In this document: one piece after another, positions 1-6,840 of the stretch
Layout: every line of letters starts with the position of its first letter
How positions within the stretch are numbered: the stretch's first letter is position 1
Source of the DNA: Yoonia rosea
Lineage (GTDB): Bacteria; Pseudomonadota; Alphaproteobacteria; Rhodobacterales; Rhodobacteraceae
Length of the DNA: 64,000 bases
Assembly (NCBI RefSeq): GCF_900156505.1
Contig: NZ_FTPR01000003.1
Span: 248,001 to 312,000, forward strand
Direction: 5' to 3'
The notes under the pieces: model-generated
What the model saw: only the letters and a program-made list of their open reading frames with translations
Told to the model about the DNA's origin: nothing
Databases searched by the model: none
Program-made: the position numbers and the translations under genes

Positions 1-1
1 C

Positions 2-904
2 GAGCTGATGAATGCTAACATCGCTGAGCTGATCATGGGCCTTGATGACGTCACGACGGCTTTTTCTAAAGATTTCGACGAGATGCGGTCCAAGACCGGC
101 ATGGAAAGCTTCATTGGCATTTTCAGCAAGGCCAAAGCGGACAGCATGCGGCAGGAACGGATGCGCACGGCCTCGATTGATGACAAATTGCAGGATTTGA
201 TCAGCAAGTCCGACGTGATCATGAAGCTTCTGGAAGGCCAGTTGGCGGTGCTCAACGAGCAGAAAGTCAGCGTCGAAAAGAACCTTGGCGGGACGCTGGA
301 AGAGCGCGAGGTCACCGTTGGCGAACTCGAAGCGCTGCGGGCCGAAATCCTTGCGGTCGATCCCAAGATTATCGAACTGGAAAACAAGATATCGGTTGAA
401 CAGGATGCTGCGGCGCGCACCAAGCTTGAGACAGAGTTGGCTGCGCTGAACGGGAAATACAACGAGATGGTGCAGAACGAGCAGGTGCAACTGGCCAAAA
501 GCCAGACGCTTGAGCGTTATATTGAAAAGGGCAAAACCTGGATCGACAGTCTGCAGAACCAGGCGGCCACGCAGATGGTGCTGATCAACAAGCTCCAGAC
601 AGATACCAAGCAGCGTGTTGTGCTTTATGATGCCTTGTCGAAGTCGTTGAAAACAGCGCAGCAGCAGGATGTGGCCCATAAGATCAACGAAATCGGCGTG
701 AAGACGGACCAGGAGGCGCAGTCAGCAATGGCTGCCATCGGGTCGGCCACGAATGCGCGGATGGCGGATATGCTGGAAGCGCATGAAGACCACATGGTCT
801 TTGCCCGCGAGGTGCTGGAGGCCAAGGCGAAAGCGGACGAGCGTTTCGTGCGCCGGTTTCAGGAGATTGTGAAGAAGCACGATAGCAACCAGTATGGGGC
901 GTAG
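2..904 (+). CDS. Coiled-coil protein of unknown function, start of AAA+ operon (5' end possibly cut)
   Basis: Function not recognised. The frame is already open at base 2, two codons before the first ATG at base 8, so the gene may begin outside the window; from that ATG it is 298 residues. The protein is almost entirely charged helix: long Glu/Lys/Leu-rich stretches from about residue 55 to 200 look like a coiled coil, followed by a second helical region to about 290. No signal peptide or membrane segment is visible. The arrangement recalls TelA-type (toxic anion resistance) proteins, but I see no motif that proves it. The next six genes run the same way, one of them an AAA+ ATPase, so a structural or adaptor role in that complex is a reasonable inference. 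Confidence 0.7.
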   Translation, partial: ELMNANIAELIMGLDDVTTAFSKDFDEMRSKTGMESFIGIFSKAKADSMRQERMRTASIDDKLQDLISKSDVIMKLLEGQLAVLNEQKVSVEKNLGGTLEEREVTVGELEALRAEILAVDPKIIELENKISVEQDAAARTKLETELAALNGKYNEMVQNEQVQLAKSQTLERYIEKGKTWIDSLQNQAATQMVLINKLQTDTKQRVVLYDALSKSLKTAQQQDVAHKINEIGVKTDQEAQSAMAAIGSATNARMADMLEAHEDHMVFAREVLEAKAKADERFVRRFQEIVKKHDSNQYGA

Positions 905-920
905 GGTGGGTGACACCCAC
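903..920. repeat. Short GC palindrome, member of an intergenic repeat family
   Basis: GTGGGT-GAC-ACCCAC (906-920) overlaps the end of the coiled-coil gene. The same G/C-rich design recurs at 2051-2072 and 51484-51507 (there with GGATC in place of GGGTC), each time directly after a stop codon. Too weak a stem to be a convincing terminator alone. Confidence 0.5.
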
Positions 921-930
921 GCGTTCTGAT

Positions 931-2052
931 ATGACCGCCCCGGACCTTCAAGCCGACCACATGAAGTTGGAAGATACCCGCGTCACGCGCCGGTATTTCG
1001 ATAAATTCGCCAAGATCACCAGCCATCTGACCAAAGTTGCGGCGACCATGGAGGCCGAAGGGCGCTTTGATCGCAAAGAGATCGAGGTGATGGCCCGCTA
1101 TCTGGTCGGCCTGAATTGGACCTTCACAGCGCTGGCGCACAAGTATCATTTCGCCGGGCGGTTTGCGCATTCGGGCAAGCTGACCTTTGACCGGCATGAA
1201 AGTGGTTTTCCAGTCTATCAAGAGCTGCTGGAGATGGCGAATGACGCCCAGCAGGCAGACCGTCATCTGAACACACAGCCGAGTGTTGGTGATCTGAAAG
1301 ACCAGATGGTGCGGGTCATTCTGAGTGAGCAGCAAATCCCCACAAAGCTGCAATATGCTTTGTCGCAAAGGCTATATTATGAAGAGCTATCGCGTGGCGA
1401 TCAGTTTTGGGCGCGCAATGATCCGCAGTGTCTCTGGCTGGGAAATCAGGGTGACCGGCGGCGGTTTCTTGTGCACTGGGCGGTTTACGACAGTCAGGTG
1501 AACCTGCCCACGATCTACCTGATGGAGTTGGAAGATACAGGGCGCGTGGGCTTGCCAAAGGATCAGCATCGCTGGCCTGAAGCACAGGCGCATCTGATGG
1601 CGCAGTCCTTGGCGCATCTTAAGCTGCTGACGATTGCCAAAGGGTTTGATGAAGATTTCGATGACCTGCATCCGACGCGTTTGCGCCGGTTCCACATTGG
1701 GCCGATGTACAGCAATGCGTTTACGCGCCAATCGGGCCCTTTGCGCGACGTCTTGCGCGACGCCAACGCGCCCGCTGGCGAAGATTGGGCCTTGGTCTGG
1801 ACCGAAGAAGAACTGCTGTCGGACCGTGTCGAGAATGTGAAATCGGGGTGGTTCGGCTCTGTCGAGAGGCAGATTTTTGCCCTTGATCCTTTTGAAGGTG
1901 GTGGCGCGGAAACGGGGGCGAGCCGGATGGAGCGGTCTTTGATCATGCCGGAACGGCCCTATCAGGCTTTGGCAGAGCGCAACCCTGCAGGGTTTCGCGA
2001 CGTGCGCAAGTTCGTTGTCAGCGATACGGGACGGGTGTTGAGTTACAGATAG
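931..2052 (+). CDS. Conserved-looking protein of unknown function, second gene of the AAA+ operon
   Basis: Not recognised. About 373 residues from the ATG at 931; an upstream GTG at 910 sits inside a palindrome and another ATG lies at 961, and none has a clear Shine-Dalgarno sequence, so the start is uncertain. The protein is soluble-looking, with no signal peptide or membrane helix; the N-terminal third is helical and charged, the middle holds several aromatic-rich segments (residues around 150-180), and the C-terminal part is mixed. No catalytic motif stands out. It lies 26 nt after the coiled-coil gene and 63 nt before the AAA+ ATPase, same strand, which suggests it is a partner of that ATPase. 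Composition is like the neighbours. Confidence 0.7.
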   Translation: MTAPDLQADHMKLEDTRVTRRYFDKFAKITSHLTKVAATMEAEGRFDRKEIEVMARYLVGLNWTFTALAHKYHFAGRFAHSGKLTFDRHESGFPVYQELLEMANDAQQADRHLNTQPSVGDLKDQMVRVILSEQQIPTKLQYALSQRLYYEELSRGDQFWARNDPQCLWLGNQGDRRRFLVHWAVYDSQVNLPTIYLMELEDTGRVGLPKDQHRWPEAQAHLMAQSLAHLKLLTIAKGFDEDFDDLHPTRLRRFHIGPMYSNAFTRQSGPLRDVLRDANAPAGEDWALVWTEEELLSDRVENVKSGWFGSVERQIFALDPFEGGGAETGASRMERSLIMPERPYQALAERNPAGFRDVRKFVVSDTGRVLSYR

Positions 2053-2072
2053 GGTGGGTCAAGACCCACCTT
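2051..2072. repeat. GGTGGGTC-AA-GACCCACC palindrome
   Basis: Perfect 8-bp arms (2053-2060 and 2063-2070) with a 2-nt centre, directly after the TAG of the preceding gene. The flanking bases extend the pairing by an A-T and a G-T. It matches the design of the repeat at 51484-51507, including the following TTACG. There is no T-run, so a terminator role is doubtful; it is inside an apparent operon. Confidence 0.6.
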
Positions 2073-2115
2073 ACGACGCGGCGCAGGACGTGCCGAATAA
2101 AACAAAGAGGAAAAG

Positions 2116-4059
2116 ATGAGCCAATCAAGTGATCAAATGGAGCTGCGCGAAGACGATATCCGCAAGCATTATATCCCCGCTGCGGAAATGCTGATGCATC
2201 TCGATCATGCACCGCGATTGGCCAAGGCGCGCCTGTCGCTTGAGGCACCTGAAAAGTCACCCGACGTTGCCGCAACCCGGCGTCGGTTCCGGTCAACAAC
2301 ACCGGGATTGCTGTCGCGCACATCTGCGCCTTCGGGCGGGGTGCGTCTGTTGGACCGGATTGCCGAAAGCGATGACGATGACCCGCTGACCTCGCCCGCG
2401 CAGGCGGCGGTGGCCCATGCACTACGCCGTGCGCTTTCGATTGCATTCACTGTTGCGGATGCCTTTTCGGATCAGACTGCACTGACCGAATTGAAGCGCA
2501 TTAACCTTGAGGGGCGCATGCCGCAGGAAAGGTCTGTTGAATTTACCGAGTACCTGACAGCGGAATCGCTGATTGCGCTTTACACCTTTGCCAACGCGAC
2601 CTCGTTTCTCTTGGCCGCGCAAGCGAGCGAGCAAAGTGTCGATGTGGGTTCGGTAGATGAAATTCTAACGGATAACGCGCCATTGGCATTGCATGGGGCG
2701 ATTTGGGAGCTGGATCAGAAGCTGGGCCAGTTTGCCAAGGATGAGGCGACGCTGATTGCCACCATGCTGGCCTATGCCGAGCAGCTGATGGAGAAGGTCG
2801 CGCTGCGGGCCTCCACTGCGGGGCGCCTGGCGTCTTTCAATGCGGCGTCATGGCGGGTCGAGGCGGATGATTTTGTGGTGCAGGGCTTTACCCCCGCGCG
2901 CAAAGCCAAGGGGTCCACCCTGACGATGACCTTTAAGAAGCCGAATGAGGTCGTGGGTAATCACATTGCCAAATATCAGGCGATGAAGCTGTCCAAGATG
3001 CTGATGGCCTATGATTTTGATCGCAGGCTGAACCCCTTCGCTGAACTCGGCGGGTTCATCTTTACCTTCATGGGTGACGGGAAGCCCGGTACGGGTAAAA
3101 CGACGCTGATCCAGATGATGGCGGGGTTGATGCATGAGTATTGCCAGAACGCAGGCTATCCGTTTCGCTATCAGAACCTGAGCACCGATAATATCGACAG
3201 TTATCAGGGGAAATCGGGCCAGAATGCCAAAGCGTTTATCAATAATGTCCTTGATCCCGGCGTGATTGGTTTCGGGACGATTGATGATATCGACCAACTG
3301 GCGGGAAAACGCGGCGATCGGCAATCCTCGGCGGGGCAGCTGGAAATTACGGCCGTTTTGATGGAGAGCTTTGCGGGTGCCAATACAGTCGTGCGGGGCA
3401 ACTGCACCTTCGGGATGTTCTCGAACTATCCCGAAAACGTGGATGACGCATTGCGTCAGCGTGCCGGTGCGCGGTTTCTGGTCGATGGGCCGCAAACGCG
3501 CGAAGACTATATCGATATTCTTTATCTGCTGATGGGCAAGAACCACGATATCCCCGTTGGCGCGCATGAGGTGTTCAGCGCGCAAGAGATCAAAAAGGCC
3601 GTTGCGGCCAGTTTTGAAAGCCATGCCCGCCCGCATGAAGAAGGGCTGCAACGGGTCTTTGAACAGGTCCATGCGCAGGTTGGCGATCTGGATACGATTG
3701 CCAAATTGGGGACCTATCTGAAGGGCATACAAGAGGCGGATGAACGATTCACAGGGCGCGCGATCAAAAACATTACGGATGCTGTAAAGGTCCGCGCCAT
3801 GGATTTCGAATTGCCTGATGAATGGATGGAAGAGCCGGATCTGTTCCTGTTCAAAGACTATGACACGAAGAAATCCATGATTTCGGAATTGCGCCAGCCG
3901 ATCACCGTCGAGATGGTGATTCAGGAGATCAACCGCTATGCCGATAGTGAATTCCGCTATGCTGATAAATCGGATGAGGTTGCGATTGATGCGATGGTAC
4001 GTGACTTCGGGCGGCAGGAGATTGCCAAGAAGCGGTACCTGGAAGGGAAGGGATCATGA
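2116..4059 (+). CDS. AAA+ family ATPase of unknown role
   Basis: A 647-residue cytosolic ATPase. The first 290 residues are a helical domain I do not recognise; the AAA+ core follows. Walker A is GKPGTGKT at residues 322-329 (Lys328). The Walker B strand ends in IDDID at 389-393, with Asp-Asp where many AAA+ proteins have Asp-Glu. A sensor-1 region starts at Asn437, and the following Arg447, Arg449 and Arg453 sit where arginine fingers are expected. The C-terminal 190 residues form the usual helical lid and an extension. The start has a good AGAGGAAAAG ribosome site. It stands in the centre of a seven-gene set with coiled-coil and small membrane proteins, so it probably remodels or loads a membrane-associated complex; the substrate is unknown. 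Confidence 0.9.
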   Translation: MSQSSDQMELREDDIRKHYIPAAEMLMHLDHAPRLAKARLSLEAPEKSPDVAATRRRFRSTTPGLLSRTSAPSGGVRLLDRIAESDDDDPLTSPAQAAVAHALRRALSIAFTVADAFSDQTALTELKRINLEGRMPQERSVEFTEYLTAESLIALYTFANATSFLLAAQASEQSVDVGSVDEILTDNAPLALHGAIWELDQKLGQFAKDEATLIATMLAYAEQLMEKVALRASTAGRLASFNAASWRVEADDFVVQGFTPARKAKGSTLTMTFKKPNEVVGNHIAKYQAMKLSKMLMAYDFDRRLNPFAELGGFIFTFMGDGKPGTGKTTLIQMMAGLMHEYCQNAGYPFRYQNLSTDNIDSYQGKSGQNAKAFINNVLDPGVIGFGTIDDIDQLAGKRGDRQSSAGQLEITAVLMESFAGANTVVRGNCTFGMFSNYPENVDDALRQRAGARFLVDGPQTREDYIDILYLLMGKNHDIPVGAHEVFSAQEIKKAVAASFESHARPHEEGLQRVFEQVHAQVGDLDTIAKLGTYLKGIQEADERFTGRAIKNITDAVKVRAMDFELPDEWMEEPDLFLFKDYDTKKSMISELRQPITVEMVIQEINRYADSEFRYADKSDEVAIDAMVRDFGRQEIAKKRYLEGKGS

Positions 4060-4083
4060 GACCGGGGACTGCGGTGGGGAAAT

Positions 4084-4428
4084 ATGGCTGAACTTCTGTC
4101 AGAGGGGCTCTTCCTGCCGGTTGTGGTGATTGCGGGGGCCGCATTCGCAGTGCCGCGTTTGCTCGCGTTCGTGTTGCCCGAAGGTGTCGTGCCCCTGATG
4201 ATGAATGCCTTGCTTTCAACATTGGTGCTTTTTGCGCTGTCTGCGGCAGTCTTTGCGCTGCTCTATCTTTGGCAGGGGGTGCCATTGGCACAGCTTGCAG
4301 ATGCAGGGCTTTGGGCGAGCGTTGGGTTCTTTGGCCGGCTGGGCCTGATGGCTGCGATCATTTGGGCGCCGATCATGATTTTGTCGGTCGCGGGCCTGCC
4401 GCGCAAATGGGTCAAGGAGACGTGGTAG
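4084..4428 (+). CDS. Small membrane protein, three predicted helices
   Basis: A 114-residue, very hydrophobic protein with segments at about residues 10-30, 38-63 and 74-103, and a short basic tail. No family recognised. It begins 24 nt after the AAA+ ATPase and ends 1 nt before the next start codon; the AAGGAG ribosome site of that next gene (about 4414) lies within its last codons. This spacing argues for a single transcript. It could anchor the ATPase or its partners at the inner membrane, which is inference only. Confidence 0.8.
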   Translation: MAELLSEGLFLPVVVIAGAAFAVPRLLAFVLPEGVVPLMMNALLSTLVLFALSAAVFALLYLWQGVPLAQLADAGLWASVGFFGRLGLMAAIIWAPIMILSVAGLPRKWVKETW

Positions 4429-4429
4429 C

Positions 4430-5782
4430 ATGGAGCTTCTGATCGAAAAGGGCCTGATGTTCGGCAACCTGATCCGCGTCGACTCACCCGTACTAGTCGA
4501 ACGCTACAATCGTGCGCTGAAGCATCTGACAGGCCGCGAAACAGAACAAAACGTGTTTCATATTGATATTTCCGGATACTCGCCAGAGATTGGTGATGAG
4601 TTTGGCGATGACCTTTACCTCAACCACAAAGGTGTCAATCGCCAGTTCATTTTGCTGACGACTGAACAGGCGACAGCACCGCTCTTGAATGCGAAACTCT
4701 CGACCTCACGCGGTATCTTGCGGCAGTTCATCGAAGAAAACCGCGCCGAGCTATTTGCGCTGACGGCACGTGACGCGGTGGCAGGGGAATTGGTGAATTC
4801 GGTCTATATGGCGGATACGCCTGCCAAGCTTTTTGATATCCGCAAAATCACAATTGAGGCCGACACCACCAGCGGCACCGTCGCGGCCGCTGCCAAGCTT
4901 GGCGCGATGATTGACCGTTTCAAGACCGCACCTGATGGCTGGTATGATGACGTGCTTATCGCCGACATGATCGGCATGGCAAAGAAAACCGGCGACGTGT
5001 TGCGCAACCCTGTGTCGCTGCGCAAGATGTCGTTCGGGCAAGAGAATTTCTGGACGGCGCATTTTGGCGGGATTTATATCTTTCGCGATGTAGAGCATCC
5101 TGCGGCGATCGTGGCCGGCCCAAAAGACGCGGTGGGCGATCTGCCGATCCCCTACACCTTCGATCTTCGGGATCGCTCTGCCATTGCCAAGTTTCTGTCG
5201 CTTAACGATCTGGTCGAGCCAATCATCAAAGCACGCGGCATTGATGCGGCCGCGATCCTGCATCAGAAAATGGATTTCATCGTGGCCTCTGTAGCGGCTC
5301 AAATGAAAGAAGACCTGACAGGGGCCACGCGCCAAGACCTGCGCCGTTTGGGCCGGCACTATGCCGCGCAACTGCCGCCGGAATGGCAGGGGCTTGCGGC
5401 ACTTTTGCGCTGGGCCGAAGAAGACGGGCCGTGGCCGACGATCACTTCTGACCATCCAGCCTATTTCTACACGCTGCGTGCCAAGTCGCACGTCGATGCA
5501 GATCTGGTGAACAGGCTCTTGGCCGAGCTCACGCCGCTGGATATCCGTCAGTTGTTTATTTGCCATAAAGAGGCGTTCTATGACGCCTATGCCCGCTGGC
5601 CCGAGGAAAAGCAGGCCTATGTCGTTGATTTTCTTGACCATGAATACCAAGTCGATAAGGCGGGCGCGCGCGCAGCACTGTACGGCCATGTCGATCCGGC
5701 GCCTGAGTTGCCGCATGTTTCGCGGTCTGATTTGATGGCGCGGGTCGGTCCGTGGGGCGCGATCACGCGAGGGAGAGGGTAA
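4430..5782 (+). CDS. Protein of unknown function (450 aa), fifth gene of the AAA+ operon
   Basis: Not recognised. A 450-residue acidic, soluble-looking protein without signal peptide or membrane helix. The N-terminal half (to about residue 250) is mixed alpha/beta with a repeated hydrophobic pattern; the C-terminal half is mainly helical. A Phe/Trp-rich patch lies near residues 200-215. No nucleotide-binding, metal-binding or protease motif is evident. The start has AAGGAG 10 nt upstream. Its TAA stop shares one base with the ATG of the next gene (TAATG), so translation is coupled. Role probably tied to the AAA+ ATPase upstream. Confidence 0.8.
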   Translation: MELLIEKGLMFGNLIRVDSPVLVERYNRALKHLTGRETEQNVFHIDISGYSPEIGDEFGDDLYLNHKGVNRQFILLTTEQATAPLLNAKLSTSRGILRQFIEENRAELFALTARDAVAGELVNSVYMADTPAKLFDIRKITIEADTTSGTVAAAAKLGAMIDRFKTAPDGWYDDVLIADMIGMAKKTGDVLRNPVSLRKMSFGQENFWTAHFGGIYIFRDVEHPAAIVAGPKDAVGDLPIPYTFDLRDRSAIAKFLSLNDLVEPIIKARGIDAAAILHQKMDFIVASVAAQMKEDLTGATRQDLRRLGRHYAAQLPPEWQGLAALLRWAEEDGPWPTITSDHPAYFYTLRAKSHVDADLVNRLLAELTPLDIRQLFICHKEAFYDAYARWPEEKQAYVVDFLDHEYQVDKAGARAALYGHVDPAPELPHVSRSDLMARVGPWGAITRGRG

Positions 5783-6054
5783 TGGGATTCATTAAACTGG
5801 TCGTTTTCGGTTTCATTGGGCTGACGGTGATCTATTTCTCAGTCTCGCTCTACTCACGCTCGGTTCGTAAAGAGCGACTTGAGGATGAATTCGATGCCGA
5901 GAATCCTGATGGAGATCGTGAGGCCCGCGATGCTTTTGTTACCGCGGGGCTAAAAGCCTATGATGCGTCTATCCGGCCCAAGCTGATTGGGCTTGTCTAT
6001 GTGGTTCCAACGCTCGCAATCGGGGCGATCGTTTATATGATAAACGCCAACTGA
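5782..6054 (+). CDS. Small two-helix membrane protein
   Basis: A 90-residue protein starting at the ATG that overlaps the previous stop (TAATG), behind a GGGAGAGG ribosome site; a longer frame from 5752 lacks this support. It has one hydrophobic segment at about residues 4-24, a strongly charged loop (residues 28-65, Glu/Asp/Arg-rich) and a second segment at about 68-87. No family recognised. Coupled to the gene before and 10 nt from the DUF1523 gene after, so part of the same operon. Confidence 0.8.
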   Translation: MGFIKLVVFGFIGLTVIYFSVSLYSRSVRKERLEDEFDAENPDGDREARDAFVTAGLKAYDASIRPKLIGLVYVVPTLAIGAIVYMINAN

Positions 6055-6064
6055 AGGACGTGTT

Positions 6065-6763
6065 ATGCGCAAGATAAAGATCACTTTCCGGGTTATCGTC
6101 TTTTTGCTGATCGCTGGCTTGTTGCATTACGCGCTGCCGCAGCATGATGTTGTGCGTATCGTGAACACGTATCAGGAACGACAGGATCTGAACGACTGGA
6201 CCCGCATTTTCTGGGCAAGGCCGGATGACCAGTCGGCAACACTGATCAACCGTGATGTGCAGTTTATCCAGACTGTGAAAATGCGCACATGGCTGCTGGG
6301 GTTCGTTCAGCGCGAGACCACCGAGGTGATGGTGTATCGCAACGAGGATACCGGCTGGGGCTGGCCGTTCTATTTCAAATTCGACACGGCGAACCTGCAA
6401 ACCGAGGCAGATGATCTCAGCTCGACGGCGCAAAACCCGCAATGGGCCGTGATGACCCACTATGGCTGGCGCAACGAGTATTTTTCGGCCTTTCCCAATG
6501 CCGTGGCGATCCGGCCCATCGGCAATCCGAATGTCACGATCATTCCGTGGTTCAACATCTTCTTCTTTATCGCATTGATGGCCGCCCTCTTGTTCATCCG
6601 CGCCATGTGGCGACAGTTCCGAGAACGTTCGGTTGATCCGTTGCTGGATGCAGCGGAACACCAGTTCGATGAGGTGCAGGCCGAGGTTGCTCAGCGTCGC
6701 GGACGTTTCACCAAATGGCTGGATAGCTGGCGCGACAAGAACAAAAATCGCCCTGTGAAGTAG
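6065..6763 (+). CDS. DUF1523 family membrane protein
   Basis: A 232-residue protein matching what I know of the DUF1523 family: an N-terminal membrane helix (about residues 6-24), an exported domain of about 135 residues with many aromatic and Thr/Glu residues, a second helix (about 160-182) and a basic cytoplasmic tail rich in Arg and Lys. The family has no assigned function. It closes the seven-gene operon; a hairpin and a convergent gene follow. The RBS is a weak AAGGACG 6-12 nt upstream. The periplasmic domain is the only sizeable extracytoplasmic part encoded by the operon and may be its sensor or target-binding piece; that is inference. Confidence 0.8.
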   Translation: MRKIKITFRVIVFLLIAGLLHYALPQHDVVRIVNTYQERQDLNDWTRIFWARPDDQSATLINRDVQFIQTVKMRTWLLGFVQRETTEVMVYRNEDTGWGWPFYFKFDTANLQTEADDLSSTAQNPQWAVMTHYGWRNEYFSAFPNAVAIRPIGNPNVTIIPWFNIFFFIALMAALLFIRAMWRQFRERSVDPLLDAAEHQFDEVQAEVAQRRGRFTKWLDSWRDKNKNRPVK

Positions 6764-6771
6764 ACGTTGTA

Positions 6772-6838
6772 GGGGGCTTTGCCCCCGCCGCGTACCGCGT
6801 CTCCCCCAGGATATTTTCGGGCCAATAATGGCCGAAGT
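6772..6838. repeat. Hairpin plus Rhodobacterales-type intergenic repeat between convergent genes
   Basis: GGGGGC-TTT-GCCCCC (6772-6786) is a tight hairpin after the DUF1523 gene. It is followed by a CTCCCCCAGGATATTTTCG-type segment (about 6801-6830) resembling the GGGAGTATTTTTGG element at 46804-46839. The pair fills the gap between two convergent genes and could end transcription in either direction, although no T-run follows. Confidence 0.4.
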
Positions 6839-6840
6839 CT

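Noticed and set aside
2848..3732. Long open frame antisense to the AAA+ ATPase gene
   Set aside because: It is a codon-bias shadow of a clear coding gene on the other strand, with no family motif or ribosome site.
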